From Diphasiastrum complanatum (Eukaryota; Streptophyta; Lycopodiopsida; Lycopodiales; Lycopodiaceae), in assembly GCA_029204225.1 (NCBI GenBank), contig CM055097.1, forward strand, positions 39,239,106 to 39,303,105: DNA of 64,000 nucleotides. Direction: 5' to 3'. Both the position numbers and the translations under genes were made by a program. Below the pieces are notes generated by a model. It had not been told where the DNA came from. It saw only the letters and a list, made by a program, of their open reading frames with translations, and made no database searches. Shown one piece after another: positions 13,535 through 24,109 of the stretch (its first letter is position 1; each line of letters starts with the position of its first letter).

Positions 13535-14140
13535 TGAATTAAAATACAGCAAACAAAATTTATAATGATTATGCATCTATATCGTGCTGTTTCAAAACAA
13601 TCAAAAGAATAACTAGACAACATTCCAAACAAACAGAAAAGCTATGCCAACAAGAAGAGATAAAAGCAGAGCACAAACAAAAAGATGAAAGAGAAAAAAT
13701 ATTGTATACAGACAAACGAACTATGTTCGATATGAGATGCTGTAGAAATTGTGTGATGGCCACCAACATCGCAGAAAAGCAGAGCCGTTGTAGAAATGGT
13801 GGCATTGTATTGAGACTTTGTAAAAATGGTTTGCTGGGTGTCTAAATTCCTAGTGTAAGGCTACGTGTATGATATCCATTGAGAGGTGGATGGCTATGGG
13901 AAGTAGGTGGCCAGATGCCGAGCCCTTTAGAGGCTACGCACAGCCAGTTATGCTTCTAAGTTATGCTTCTAATAATTGCCCACCAAGTCTTGCAGCTTCC
14001 AAATGTAGCAAGATATAAGCAAATTTTAAGCTTTCGTAATGCCAAGTGCTCAACTTTTTTGTATTTTGGAGGCACCTCCTGTAATGTTTGTGTAGATTTA
14101 GAACTAGAAATTTTTTGTGTGCCTTTTTTTTTCTTTTGAC
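12349..14140. other. MUR4 3' flank and gene-free stretch
   Basis: This begins with the 3' untranslated region of MUR4; I see no canonical AATAAA close to the stop. Beyond that are only short frames without domains, and a (CT)13 tract at 13505-13531 (the only CT-oriented tract on the plus strand). No RNA gene or transposon end is recognised. Confidence 0.5.
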
Positions 14141-14235
14141 AATTCTCAAGTGAAAAGTCAATATAAAGTTGGGACATAGCACATTATTTTTGAGCTTTTC
14201 TCAAGTGAAAAGCTAATATCGAGTTGACACGTAGC
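14141..14235. repeat. Two direct copies of a 38-bp sequence
   Basis: The motif TTCTCAAGTGAAAAG, followed by a similar AATAT..AGTTG..ACAnAGC stretch, is present at about 14142-14179 and 14198-14235. The copies directly abut the foldback element that follows. Confidence 0.7.
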
Positions 14236-14248
14236 CCTTGAAAATTCG

Positions 14249-14362
14249 GATGGAATGTGCATGTGGATGGCCAATGATGGTTGTCACATAACATGTGCAC
14301 GACCTAGAATGTGCACGTGTTATGTGGCAGCTGTCATTGGCTGTCCTAATGCACATTCCATC
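14249..14362. mobile_element. 114-bp foldback element (MITE-like hairpin)
   Basis: The left arm 14249-14300 and right arm 14311-14362 are inverted repeats of 52 bp matching at about 43 positions, with a 10-bp loop. The outermost 14 bp match perfectly (GATGGAATGTGCAT). Most mismatches are transitions that would still allow G-U pairing in RNA. The structure suits a small MITE or a precursor-like RNA hairpin. No clear target-site duplication is seen. Confidence 0.75.
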
Positions 14363-14592
14363 AAAAAACAAATTGAAAGAAAAGTAAAAGCATTTTGCAC
14401 AACATGTGAAAAGCAAAAGACAACTTCGTTACGACATTACGTAGTAAAAAGGACCGCCTGCCCTCAGCCCTTCTGCCCTCCCCTTCTGCCTCCCAAGGCG
14501 GAAGGGCCTTAGATGGAGCCTATCCCCCACGTAAAAATAAATTGCTATGAATTTTTCCATTTACATTCTAATTTCTCATTTGCCATTGTTGC

Positions 14593-14598
<6 letters not shown>

Positions 14599-14686
<88 letters not shown>
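14599..14686. repeat. (GA)n microsatellite
   Basis: An 88-bp uninterrupted GA run. Long poly-Glu-Arg or poly-Ser-Leu frames across it are artefacts of the repeat. Confidence 0.97.
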
Positions 14687-14689
<3 letters not shown>

Positions 14690-15177
14690 GAATCCTCACT
14701 CTTGTGTTGTTTACCTACAAGTACTTGTGTACTTACATGTACGTGCAAAAAGAGAGGGAGGCTCATCTTCTCCCTTTTGCCCTGCCCATCAGCATTCATG
14801 ATGCATCAAGTGAACGAAGGACATTCGTATGCCAATAAATGGTGATTGTATAAAAATATGATTGACAATTTGAAATAATCAGCCACATGTGGCAAATAGA
14901 CATTGGATACCTTCATTTTTATAAGTAGATAAAAGTATAATTGTTGAGAGGTGTATGCAAACCCTTTTAATTTTTGTAATTGTCCAACTCTCAACGTAGC
15001 TATGAAGGGAAAGCTATTTTTGGCTAAAGGCTATGTATATAACCATCAAGAGGTGGACACTACAAAAAATAGTCAATGGTACTTCTTGTAGTCAGCCATC
15101 CCTTGACATTGTCAATTAGCAGCTTCTTCAAACATATTGTGTCCTTCGTAGCGTCAGTTGCGGCCATGTTTTAGCTT
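14690..15177. other. Gene-free stretch, nothing recognised
   Basis: Short frames only. No domain, terminal repeat or RNA gene is visible on either strand. Confidence 0.5.
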
Positions 15178-17030
15178 TCATACTTGATAAGGCTGTAACA
15201 GGCTTCTTGTTGTGCCATGATAATGCTCCTCCATTGAGGATGAAACTGTAGCCGAAAGTGGTGTCCTTGAATCTGCATCTCCTACATAGTCCGAGCCACA
15301 ATATCCTTGTATAACCTTGCTAGTTTCTCTTGCTATGGGCTCATAGGTACTTCCGTAATCTAGCGTACCTTGGAGATATACGGAAATACATTTCATAGCA
15401 ATTCAGTGTTCTTCACACGGGCTTGTCATTTGTCCATCTGTAGAAAATTGAAGGCTGGCCTCCATGGAAGAAGAGATCAACTTTCAATATTTCATGCCAA
15501 ATGTTTTTAGCATGTCCTCCACATATCGCTTCTTATTCATGTGAATTAGCCTCTTGTTCCTATCTCTAATTATGTGAATTCTAAGACAATACCTGGCTTC
15601 ATTAAAATTCACCATCACAAATTCTATGGCTAGTTGGGGTTTTACATTTTTTAGACTTCAAAGTTCATTAGTCTAAATATCATTTGAATAAACACTTTGT
15701 CGACAATTGATACCTGTTGAAGCAAGAGCTGTTCGCAATGCTGACGCCCGTTCTACCGCCAAATTTCTCTATGAACAGGTTATAGTTCGGTTCGGATGTC
15801 CTCTAGAGCTTATCAGTGATAGGGGTACACATTTCCTTAACTCTGTCATAGCAGATTTTCTTTCCAAATTTTTTGTGGAGGGAGTGTGAAAGATTCAACT
15901 AGTTTTGTCATATTTGCTATATTTCCATATTTTTTGGCATATTGAGACCAACCATCACCTCAACGGAATCCTTGGACAAATCAATAATCGTCTATACTCT
16001 AGTACCATGCTCTACATGATTGCTTCAACACATAGAGAGATTTCTTCAGTTTGCAAAATTTGTCTTTGGCCCAAGAGCTTCAAAGTGCTCAGGCTATACC
16101 ATATAGCTCTCTTCTTTGAGATCTCCATTCAAAAAGGGTGGTTTTACATCCATTTAGTGGACTTCAAGATCATTCTTCGTCGTAAATGCCTAGAACGTTT
16201 GGATTGATGCCATCTTTCCCACTGGTGAGAGGGTTTTGAGATAATTTATGCCTTCCCTCTGTGAGTGTCCCTTGGGTATCAATCTTGACTTAAATCTATC
16301 AATCGAACCATCATCCCTATATTTTACAATGAACTCCCATTTGGGACCAATTGATTTTCTTCCAGGTACAAGATCTACTACCTCCCTTGTTTATTTCTTG
16401 ATGTGGGATTTGTAATCATGCTGCATTGCATCTCTCCATTGTCTTGCTTAGTTGCTCCCAAATTCTTCCATTGCCTTGTTTAAAATAGTAGTCATGGGCA
16501 ATATGAATGTCATGAGCCAAAAGGCTTTCTCGTTCACTTCTTGACTATGTTAAAGTAGCTCAGTCCTCCACCACTACTTCATGGTAATGAAATAGTTCCC
16601 TCCACCTGCGATTCCTCATCATCTTCTAACGATCCAGCTTGTGGGTCTTCATGAATGTCAGGGTCCTGGTTCATAGTCTCAAGTTCTTCTATTTGATGTT
16701 CTCCATTTTGTTGATGATATTAATCTTGAGTAGCTTGCCTGTTGCTACTCTTTTGAAGTGTAGTAAGTATCGGGATGGATTGTATGGAACTGTCAACTAT
16801 GAATTTCCAAGCTCCTTGTAATACTCTTTGAAAGAGTTTGAAATGAACTCTCCTTCATTATTACTCTTGAGGATTTAAAACTTCTTGCTCATCTGAAGTT
16901 TTGCCTGTGGAATTCTTTGAATACATCAAATACTTCTAATCTAGCTTTCATAGAACACATCGTAACTCTTTTTGAGGAGTAGTTAGTGAAAGCTACAAAG
17001 TGTTTTGATTCTCCTAGTGAAGGAGTTCAA
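15178..17030 (-). mobile_element. Degenerate Copia pol (integrase end, reverse transcriptase, RNase H start)
   Basis: On the minus strand, reading from 17030 downwards, there is an integrase scrap (FVAFTNYSSKRVTM near 16990-16940). Next come the RT entry motif (GPKWEFIVKYRDDGSIDRFKSRL near 16350-16280, split here across the line) and the MDVK..FLNGDLKEE block near 16150. The IRDRNKRLIHMNKKRYVEDML block follows at about 15570-15500, and the RNase H start (GYCGSDYVGD) near 15300. Many stops and frameshifts disable it. The RT body is interrupted by the Gypsy integrase piece at 15705-15889. Confidence 0.85.
15705..15889 (+). mobile_element. Ty3/Gypsy integrase fragment nested in Copia
   Basis: An open plus-strand frame contains ADARSTAKFLYEQVI and CPLELISDRGTHFLN, the catalytic-core signature of Gypsy integrase including the second catalytic Asp. 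It ends abruptly at a stop. It lies inside an oppositely oriented Copia RT, so it arrived later or the two were joined by rearrangement. Confidence 0.85.
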
Positions 17031-17031
17031 A

Positions 17032-17113
<82 letters not shown>
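17032..17113. repeat. Compound (GT)n(GA)n microsatellite
   Basis: GT repeats at 17032-17051 run directly into GA repeats to 17113. The same GT-to-GA compound arrangement occurs at 51018-51186. Confidence 0.95.
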
Positions 17114-17114
<1 letters not shown>

Positions 17115-17208
17115 AACAAAAATATAGATAGAAGAGTTTGATGTAATGTTATATTCTTTGTAGATTTTAGTGTTTAAATTTTAAGCACTCTTATGTGTAG
17201 CATGAACC
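17098..17208 (+). repeat. Copy 1 of a 110-bp dispersed repeat (inverted partner at 22478-22600)
   Basis: The sequence after the GA tract, including AGAAGAGTTTGATGTAATG and TAAGCACTCTTATGTGTAGC, recurs as its reverse complement at 22478-22600, including the run into GA/CT-rich sequence. It is likely part of an LTR or UTR of a Copia family. Confidence 0.8.
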
Positions 17209-17209
17209 T

Positions 17210-17870
17210 TGCATTTTGTGGCATTCTACCTACTATTGTAAACCTTGTCTGTGAGATATCTACCTATGGCCAGTGCACCATTTGTGCCTATGTTTTCAAA
17301 CCTGTGAAGTATGGCATCTACTTGTGGCCCTTTGTCAGGGTTTTCTGGCGACGTATAAATCCTACAACATATGTTTACCTGAGTGATCCATTGTCTATCT
17401 CATTACTTGGTAAAGGACAGAAGCAAAGTGGCAAACATAGTAGAATCAATTGAAGCATTCATGACTAGCACTTCTTTGCTTTTTGGCTACATGCATATGC
17501 ACTCACAAATAGGTATGGCTTTATCTATTTTCAGTTCGTTTCATCTATGTCATTTTCTATAATAATTTATTTTCCCTATGCACTTCCTGCCAATTGAGTA
17601 TGTTTGGTTGCAATTTATGCTAGTTTCCATACCAGTTAATGAATGGGTTCATAGTGTATTAGTGACTTGATGAATATTGTGAATCATAGTTGATCTAAAT
17701 ATTCATTCGATATGTTTGAAACGATTGTAAGAGGTTGTTATGTTATTATATGCCATACATAGTATATTTGCAGTTCTTGTCATAATCTCCCCACTGAAGG
17801 AAGAGTTCGTATTATGGAATTGGTTTGTAAGAGTTTGTATCATGAAATTTTAGATTTTTTCTATTTTTCA
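17210..17870. other. Gene-free stretch, nothing recognised
   Basis: AT-rich sequence with no recognisable domain. It could be LTR-like sequence of the neighbouring Copia, but no ends are visible. Confidence 0.45.
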
Positions 17871-17879
17871 GCAGGGTGG

Positions 17880-18280
17880 ATATTCCGACACATTTGAAAT
17901 CCGTCGGATCCCAAAGGAAAAAAAAAAAATTGTCAGATCCGACAGCCACGTGGCAAAAAAAAATAAAGAATTTTTTTTTTGTTGGATTCTGACGTCCACG
18001 TGGCTGGGCCGTCGGAATCCAACGTCCACATGGCAAAAAAAAAACGGGAAAAAAATTTCCAATTTTTTTTTGCCACGTGGACGTCGGATTTCGACGTCCA
18101 CGTGGCCGGGCCGTCGGAATCTGACGTCGGACGTCGGATTCTGACGTCCACGTGGCCGGGCCATTGGAATCCGACATCCACATGGCATGTTTTCCGAGAA
18201 TTGTTTTTGTCAACTAGTTGCCGGTTTTGGGCTTGTCGTCGGATTCCGACAGATTTAAAATGCGATGGATTCCAACGACA
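17880..18280. repeat. Palindromic minisatellite rich in G-boxes and TCGGAATCCGA motifs
   Basis: Degenerate copies of a GTCGGATTCCGACGTCCACGTGGC-like unit (quoted as two joined motifs: TCGGAnTCCGA and GACGTCCACGTGGC) occur in both orientations, separated by A- or T-runs. Perfect CACGTG G-boxes are at 17947, 17997, 18074, 18099 and 18149, several joined to GACGTC C-boxes. Open frames across it on both strands are repeat artefacts. A weaker version of the same motif lies at 22862-23140. Confidence 0.85.
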
Positions 18281-18339
18281 CTATTGCAATGCGTTTTTCG
18301 ATGCCCACGTCAATTAAAAAAAAATTAAAACGCGATTTC

Positions 18340-19010
18340 ACGTTGGAAATCCTAGCAATTATTGTAATGTGTATTGAAAATGCACTAATCATGAGATTCA
18401 AGATTGCAGGATATTGAAAGCGAAGAACGCCAACAACAAGCAGTCAAGCCCTACCCACTCCTCCCCCTTCCTTAATGTCACGTCTACAACCACTAGTCCC
18501 ATTCATCCATGTTGGAATCTGTGCCTCACAATGATCTAGACTGATTTTGCGATTCCTATGTTACCTAGACAAAGTTGGACCTTTAACCGTGGCTACTGTC
18601 GTCTGATTAAGATCTATCCTCTTCTAAGGTATGGACAGACCTACTTCTGATTTATTAAGCATTCAACAAAGATGAGCCACAGTGTGGAATAAAGAAAGAC
18701 AGCTGAACATATCCAATGATGATTGATCATCAAGCATTCAAGATCATTCAAGACAAATGTGACGTGTGCAAAAACTGCTACTATATTACATCAATGATCT
18801 TTTTTCTTTGAGCGATGTGTGACATCCCACACAACGCGTCGGCGCAAGAGAATCTATGTCTCTTGCAGACTAACACTTTAAGTCTCGCTTACTAGCGGAC
18901 GCTTTGACAATGGTCAGGAAATCTATGGCTAACTCACGTAACAAAGATGAATAAAAGGATGGTTTCGCTTAATCATTGATTACAAGAATGCTGGTTATGC
19001 ACATTCTAAC
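18340..19010. other. Gene-free stretch, nothing recognised
   Basis: No domain, repeat end or RNA gene is seen. It may be 3' LTR sequence of the minus-strand Copia whose RNase H ends near 20043. Confidence 0.4.
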
Positions 19011-19229
19011 AGTTGTCAGCATCGTCCGTGAAGTTCGCTCTCTTCTTGGTACTCTACTTCATCTCGTTCATACCAAGATCGTGAAGATCCGTCGTTCTGG
19101 TGACATCGTGGGTGACCGCAGTCGTGTGCTTGCGATTTTCTACAATCGTTAAGGCAGTCGTGAAAGCTCCCTTTGGCTTCGCTCCGCATGGAGCTGTAGG
19201 TGAACCCTTGCGGCTTTTCCCTTGGTCTT

Positions 19230-19690
19230 CGCTGGTCTCGTAGCTTTGAATGTGAGACGTCTTCGGTTGCTTCGCTGGAACTGCATGGCTGGACTATGTG
19301 GTTATCTTTGATCTTCTCACCGAGACCGCATGACTGGACTATGCAGCTATATTCGGTATGCTCGTTGGGACCGCATGGCTGGACTATGCGGCTATCTTCG
19401 GTCTGCTCGCTGGGGCCGCATGGCTGGAGCTTGTGGCTATCTGCGGTGCCTTCGTTGCTTGGCTCGTTGGTCTCCACAGCTTTGACTATGCGGTTTTTTG
19501 TGGTTGCTTCACTGCAACTGCCTGGCAGGGCCTTGCGGCTTCCTGCGGTTGGTTCGTTGAGACCGCTTGGCAGGGCCTTATGGCTTCCTACGGTAGTCTC
19601 GTTGAGACCGCATGGTAGGGCCTTGTCGCTAACTGTGGTTGCCTAGTCAAGGTCGCATGGCAGGGCCTTGCGGCTACCTGCGATGCCTCT
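19230..19690. repeat. 45-bp tandem minisatellite (about ten units)
   Basis: Imperfect units around GACCGCATGGCTGG..GCGGCT start at 19279, 19324, 19369, 19414, 19516, 19561, 19606 and 19651, a strict 45-bp spacing apart from one irregular gap near 19450-19515. Because 45 is divisible by three, both strands stay open and show 15-residue repeats (for example PCGPSEQTEDSRIVQ on the minus strand). It lies just 3' of the Copia RNase H on the minus strand. Confidence 0.85.
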
Positions 19691-19999
19691 CGCCAAAGCC
19701 GCATGCGCTACGGTTGCGGTAGTTTGCGGTGGCCTATTCCCTTTGGAACTTAAGGTCGTGAAGAACCGCATGCTAGCCCTTTGTGGTGCAGTTGCGGTTG
19801 CAGTTTTTGCTTGTGGCAGTTTCCCTTGTATTTCTGTAGGTAAGGCCTGTTGGCACTTGGTGTGTATTTATGTACTGCCAGGTAAGAATTCGTAAGCTAG
19901 CAAAGCTTTGTGGGTGGAAACATAATGTTTCTTCAACTCCCTCTCAAAGTGTGGTAGCTTCATGATTCCCAAGTTGGCTCTCTGCTTCTCAAACATTCC

Positions 20000-21310
20000 C
20001 TTATCAAGGGGCTTAGTAAATGTCAGCCACCATCTGCTTGGTTCAGATGAATCTGGTCTTCAGCTCGTTCCTCTCAACTAGGTCCCTTATCAAAGGGTAT
20101 CTTATTGCAATGTGTTTTGTTCTTGAATGAAACATGAGATCCTTCGTTAGGTGTATTGCAGATGTGTTGTCCATGTGCAGGATTAGTGGCTTGTTGGTGG
20201 TCTCACCTAGTCCGTGAAGGAACTGTCTTAGCCATGTAATCTCGTTGGCCATCTTTGCCGCTGCAATATACTTTGCTTCACAGGATGATTGTGCAGTAAT
20301 GGTCAGTTTCTTGCTGACCCAGAGATCAGCTGCGTCTGCTGCTATGGTGCATCCTCCTGAGATGCTCTTACAGTTATCTTTGAGTGATGCCCAGCTTGCA
20401 TCGCTATAGGAGTGCAATTGAAATCCTGCATCACGGGAGTAGCTTAGCCCATAGTCCTTCGTTTGTTGAAGGTACTACAGGATTCATTTTAAGATCTTCC
20501 AGTGCATTGGGCATGGGTTGATGTTGAACTGGCTCATTCTAAACACTGCACAGGCAATGTCAGGGCATGTATTGTCTGCCAAGTACATTAATGATCCAAT
20601 TAACTTCCTATGGGGCATATTTAGCATGGCATCATGTTCTTCTGCATTCTGCGGACAATCTTCCTTTGTCAGAATCGTTTCTGACACCATTGGAGTGCAT
20701 GCTTCTTTGCAGTCTGTCATCTAAAATTCATCAAGGATTTTCTGGATGTACCTTGACTGGTGAAGATACAACTTCTCTTTGTCAAAGTCTCGGTCGATTT
20801 GCAGGCCTAGGTAGCATCTCGCTTCTCCTAGATTTGATATCTCGAAATGTCTTGAGATATCATGCTTCACATGTGCAATCAACTCCTCGCTTCTGCATAA
20901 AATTAGTGTGTCGTCTACATAGACACCAATGATTATGAGTTCCCCATTTGCGACCTTCACATGCACATTGCGATCGACCATCAATGGTTGGAAACCCAAG
21001 GACCTTAGAGCATGGTCCTTCTTTTTGTAACACTACCGCAAGAACTGCTTCAATCCATATATGCTTTTGTGCATTCGGCAGGCGTAGTTGGCAAGGGATG
21101 TGCAGATGAAACCAAGTGGCTGGTCCATGTAGACCTCTTCGTTTAGCTCGCCATGCAGAAAGGCGGTCTTCTCGTCCACTATGTGGATCTTGAGGTCCTA
21201 GGTAGCCGCATATGCAAAGAGTAATCGTAAGGATGCTTGTTTGACAACTGGAGAGAAGGTCTCAGTGTAGTCGATTCCATGCTTCTGAGAGAGGCCAAAA
21301 AGACGACCAT
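20000..21310 (-). mobile_element. Copia reverse transcriptase and RNase H, 3' half
   Basis: On the minus strand there is RT starting at LSQKHGIDYTETFSPVVKQ (about 21295), KSIYGLKQ near 21060 and the catalytic YVDD box (GVYVDDTLILC) near 20925. Then follow LMYLADNTCPDIA near 20590, and RNase H with YSDASWA, SSCEAKYIA and HMDNTSAIHL between 20410 and 20160. Stop codons separate the segments at about 20720 and 20480, and an additional stop lies near 20040. Its missing 5' half appears to be the segment at 27165-28105. Confidence 0.88.
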
Positions 21311-21334
21311 GAGGGCAGAAACCAGTTCCAAGGC

Positions 21335-21640
21335 TAGTGTCACATTTCTAAGGGCAAGTGTCGCTTTTTCTCAAAGGCGAAAAATGCGACAGTAGGCCAG
21401 AAAACATTTCTAAGGCATTTAAAGACAGTTGCCTTTTTTCAAAAAAATGCGAAAAAAAAACTACAGTTTCGAGAAAAGTTGCCAAATTTATTTTCTAAGT
21501 GTTTTAGACCTAGGGATGAATTTTCCTCATGACCCAAAAATGTGAACTGTGTGACGAAACAGCTCAAAAATGCAGACTGTGCAAAAACTAGTTAAAATAT
21601 GCAGCAGTCCAAAAATACAAGGAAAAATACTAAGGCTTTA
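21335..21640. repeat. Member of a dispersed GCGACA/CGAAAAATGCG repeat family
   Basis: Contains GGGCAAGTGTCGCTTTT, GCGAAAAATGCGACA and CTAAGGCATTTAAAGACA, which recur with variation at 27000-27165, 43130-43370, 44395-44700, 47590-47870 and 51710-52180. Each copy lies in or beside a Copia LTR or pol fragment, so it is most likely LTR-derived. Confidence 0.7.
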
Positions 21641-21689
21641 AAAGCACAAACTCAGTGCTTCTTCAGAGTTCAGATCAACATGTACGAGA

Positions 21690-22250
21690 GGGTGAAATTT
21701 ATTTAGAATCATGGTTATTGGATTCAGGGGACTACTGGTCATATGACATCAAATTGGACTAGTTTGTCGAATATTCTAAATTCAAAGAGCCCAAGCATCT
21801 AAAAGTCACCAACATCACCTTAAGTGAAATCATGGAACAAGTCAAGGTCCTCATCCATCCCTAATGGAATTGTCAGGAGTGGGTACTCCATGTCCCTAGC
21901 TTGAAGAACAACTTGATTGGAGTAAGCAAATTGGTTGATGCAGAAGGGTGGTTGTGAACTCTATAATGTTGGCTACAACTTCATAGCTAAGGGAAGAAAA
22001 GTGGGAAATCTCTATTGCTTGACCACAACACAAAGAGAGCACCAAGCTATGTTGTCAGTTGAAGAAGATTTTTTGTGACTATGGCACAAATGCCTAGGCC
22101 ATCTAAACTATCAGACACTGAGGTAGATGCATAAGGTTGAAGAATTCCAAGGTCTCAAAATTGGTGGCAAGCAAGGCCAAGAGTATGCAAAGGTTGCTTT
22201 TTTTGCAAGCAATACAAGGCTCCAATTCCAAAGGCATCAGACATTTGGAT
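21690..22250 (+). mobile_element. Copia protease / GAG-pre-integrase fragment
   Basis: In plus-strand translations across several frames there is WLLDSGDYWS (degenerate protease active-site region), then LHVPSLKNNLIGVSKLVDAEG. These are followed by an HKCLGHLNYQTLRQ-like GAG-pre-integrase motif near 22090-22130. Stops and shifts throughout show it is decayed. Confidence 0.75.
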
Positions 22251-22477
22251 GAACCAAGTGTTGGAATTAGTCCCATCCTTCTCTTCCTTTCTCAAAAGAA
22301 AGAGAAAACAAAATTATGATGCTCTCTAGAGTGCTCAAACTCTAAACCTTGAAATGTATAAAAATTATTACAATAACTTAATCTTTTCTTCTCTATCTAT
22401 CTCTCTTCATGCACATGTGGATATCATTCAAGCCTCCAAAAAAAGATGAAAGTGTCATGATAGTACTATATGTGAAA

Positions 22478-22600
22478 TAAAGAAGGTTCATGCTACACAT
22501 AAGAGTGCTTAAAATCTAAACCCTAAAATCTACAAAGAACATAACATTAAATCAAACTCTTCTATTTATATTTTTCTTGCTCTCTCTGTCTCCCACACAC
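22478..22600 (-). repeat. Copy 2 of the 110-bp dispersed repeat
   Basis: Reverse complement of 17098-17208 with few changes, followed by CT-rich sequence equivalent to the GA tract of copy 1. Confidence 0.8.
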
Positions 22601-22861
22601 GTTCTATTCCTCTCTCACTCTCTCAATCATTAATCACTAAGACACATATTTGTGTTTAACTACACAAAATATACAATACAAGGAAGATAATATACAATAA
22701 AAAGTTACAAAGAAAGAAATCTTAGTTGCACATAACAAAACAAAAGAATCGTACTTAGAATGAGACAAATGGAATCGATAGAGTTGAGAAGAAGTGCCAA
22801 AAGCCGATTTGTAACACTCTCTTTGCAAGAATAAAAAATAAGAAAACCCTAGAAAAAATAA

Positions 22862-23140
22862 CGCGGCTTCGAGAATTCAGTCACGGAAGCCAGATTCTGA
22901 CATCTGCATTATGCGTCAAATTCCAACGTCTGCTTTATGCTTTTTTTTTTATGCACGGACAAGTGACATCATCAACCAAAAATTTGCAATGTCTTGGAAA
23001 TGGGATGTCGGATTTTCACATATTTATTGTTCATCAGAATCCGACGTCCGTAAAATTTCCTGGCAAAGTTTGTTTTGTTGTTTGTTGTTTTTTTTATGTC
23101 GGATTCCGATGTATTATTATGTCGGAGTCCGACGGATTAT
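22862..23140. repeat. Second, degenerate array of TCGGAnTCCGA motifs
   Basis: Contains GAATCCGACGTCCG near 23036, GTCGGATTCCGATG near 23098 and GTCGGAGTCCGACGG near 23122, the same palindromic core as the 17.9-18.3 kb array but without the G-boxes. Confidence 0.65.
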
Positions 23141-23339
23141 GAATTTTTTTTTGAATCCATTGGAACCTTGTGTCGAAAATCGCGCATTTTGTTGTTGTGA
23201 CATACAGAACGTCTTATTCTTCGACTGTGGATTCGACATTTGCTCGACTCTATCTGCTTCTGATTCTATACAAATTATTTTGAGCCTTTCTTCTTTTGTG
23301 TTTAGTGCCTTTGTTTACATATAGGACCTGCGATACTGA

Positions 23340-23910
23340 ATTTGAAGAGTTGTTTGCACTTCTTCAATTATCTTCCTGCAACAACATAGCGATTATTCTT
23401 GAGAGAGTTAAATCTGAGTGTGTCGTCCAATTTTCGTATGTAGGTGGCAGACTCGATAACAATGTCATGATTGTGTTTTGATTGTCGATAGTTGATCTGT
23501 TGCCATCTCTTGCAAAAGATTCTTGAACTGGTTAACATGGTTCTGAAGCGAATCACCATTAGACATCTTGAGTGAGAAGAATTTCCTTCTAAGATGCAAC
23601 TTTGAAGTCACGTCTCTCACATCATACAATGCACTCGTACTTCTCTCGAAGTTTGTGCTTCAAATACATGGCCGGTTTGGGAATTTGATATATTGATAAA
23701 GATTAGCGCAAAAGCTCTACCATCCTTCAATTTTCATTTGGAGTCGGTTGTGTCATCTTCAAGCTTCAATCAAATTCTTGTGACAAGATCCCATAGCTCA
23801 TTGGCAATTAGCAAGGTATTCATCTTGAATTTCCACAAAAGATAATTGGATCCATTTAGCTTGTCTAGGGTGAGACTAGCTTTGCTTTGTGAATCCATTT
23901 GGAAGTTAGT
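23340..23910 (-). mobile_element. Copia gag (UBN2-type) fragment
   Basis: Minus-strand reading gives MDSQSKASLTLDKLNGSNY and LLWKFKMNTLLIANELWDLV at about 23900-23790. Downstream are MSDVRDVTSKLHLRRKFFSL and the HVNQFKNLLQEMATDQLS helix block near 23545-23480. This is the gag order of plant Copia elements. Frameshifts interrupt it. Confidence 0.75.
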
Positions 23911-24109
23911 CTATCGATAATTCGATGACTTAAGAATGAAAAATAGTATCTGATAATATCAAGACATTGTTACCATGTAGTGCTTTATTTGAAAATCAAT
24001 AAAAATTGATCTGATACTAGAAATTACTACTTTGATGCCATGTTGGAAGAAGGAAAGGATGCTTGATAGAAAAAAAGACTACATTCGATAGATAAACTAT
24101 CAGGCTCTA

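Noticed and set aside
17812-18317. Several 80-130 codon frames on both strands
   Set aside because: Produced by the palindromic TCGGAnTCCGA/G-box repeat; they exist in many frames at once.
19016-19646. 153-codon minus frame and 148-codon plus frame
   Set aside because: Both follow from the 45-bp minisatellite, whose period is a multiple of three; no known domain outside the repeat.
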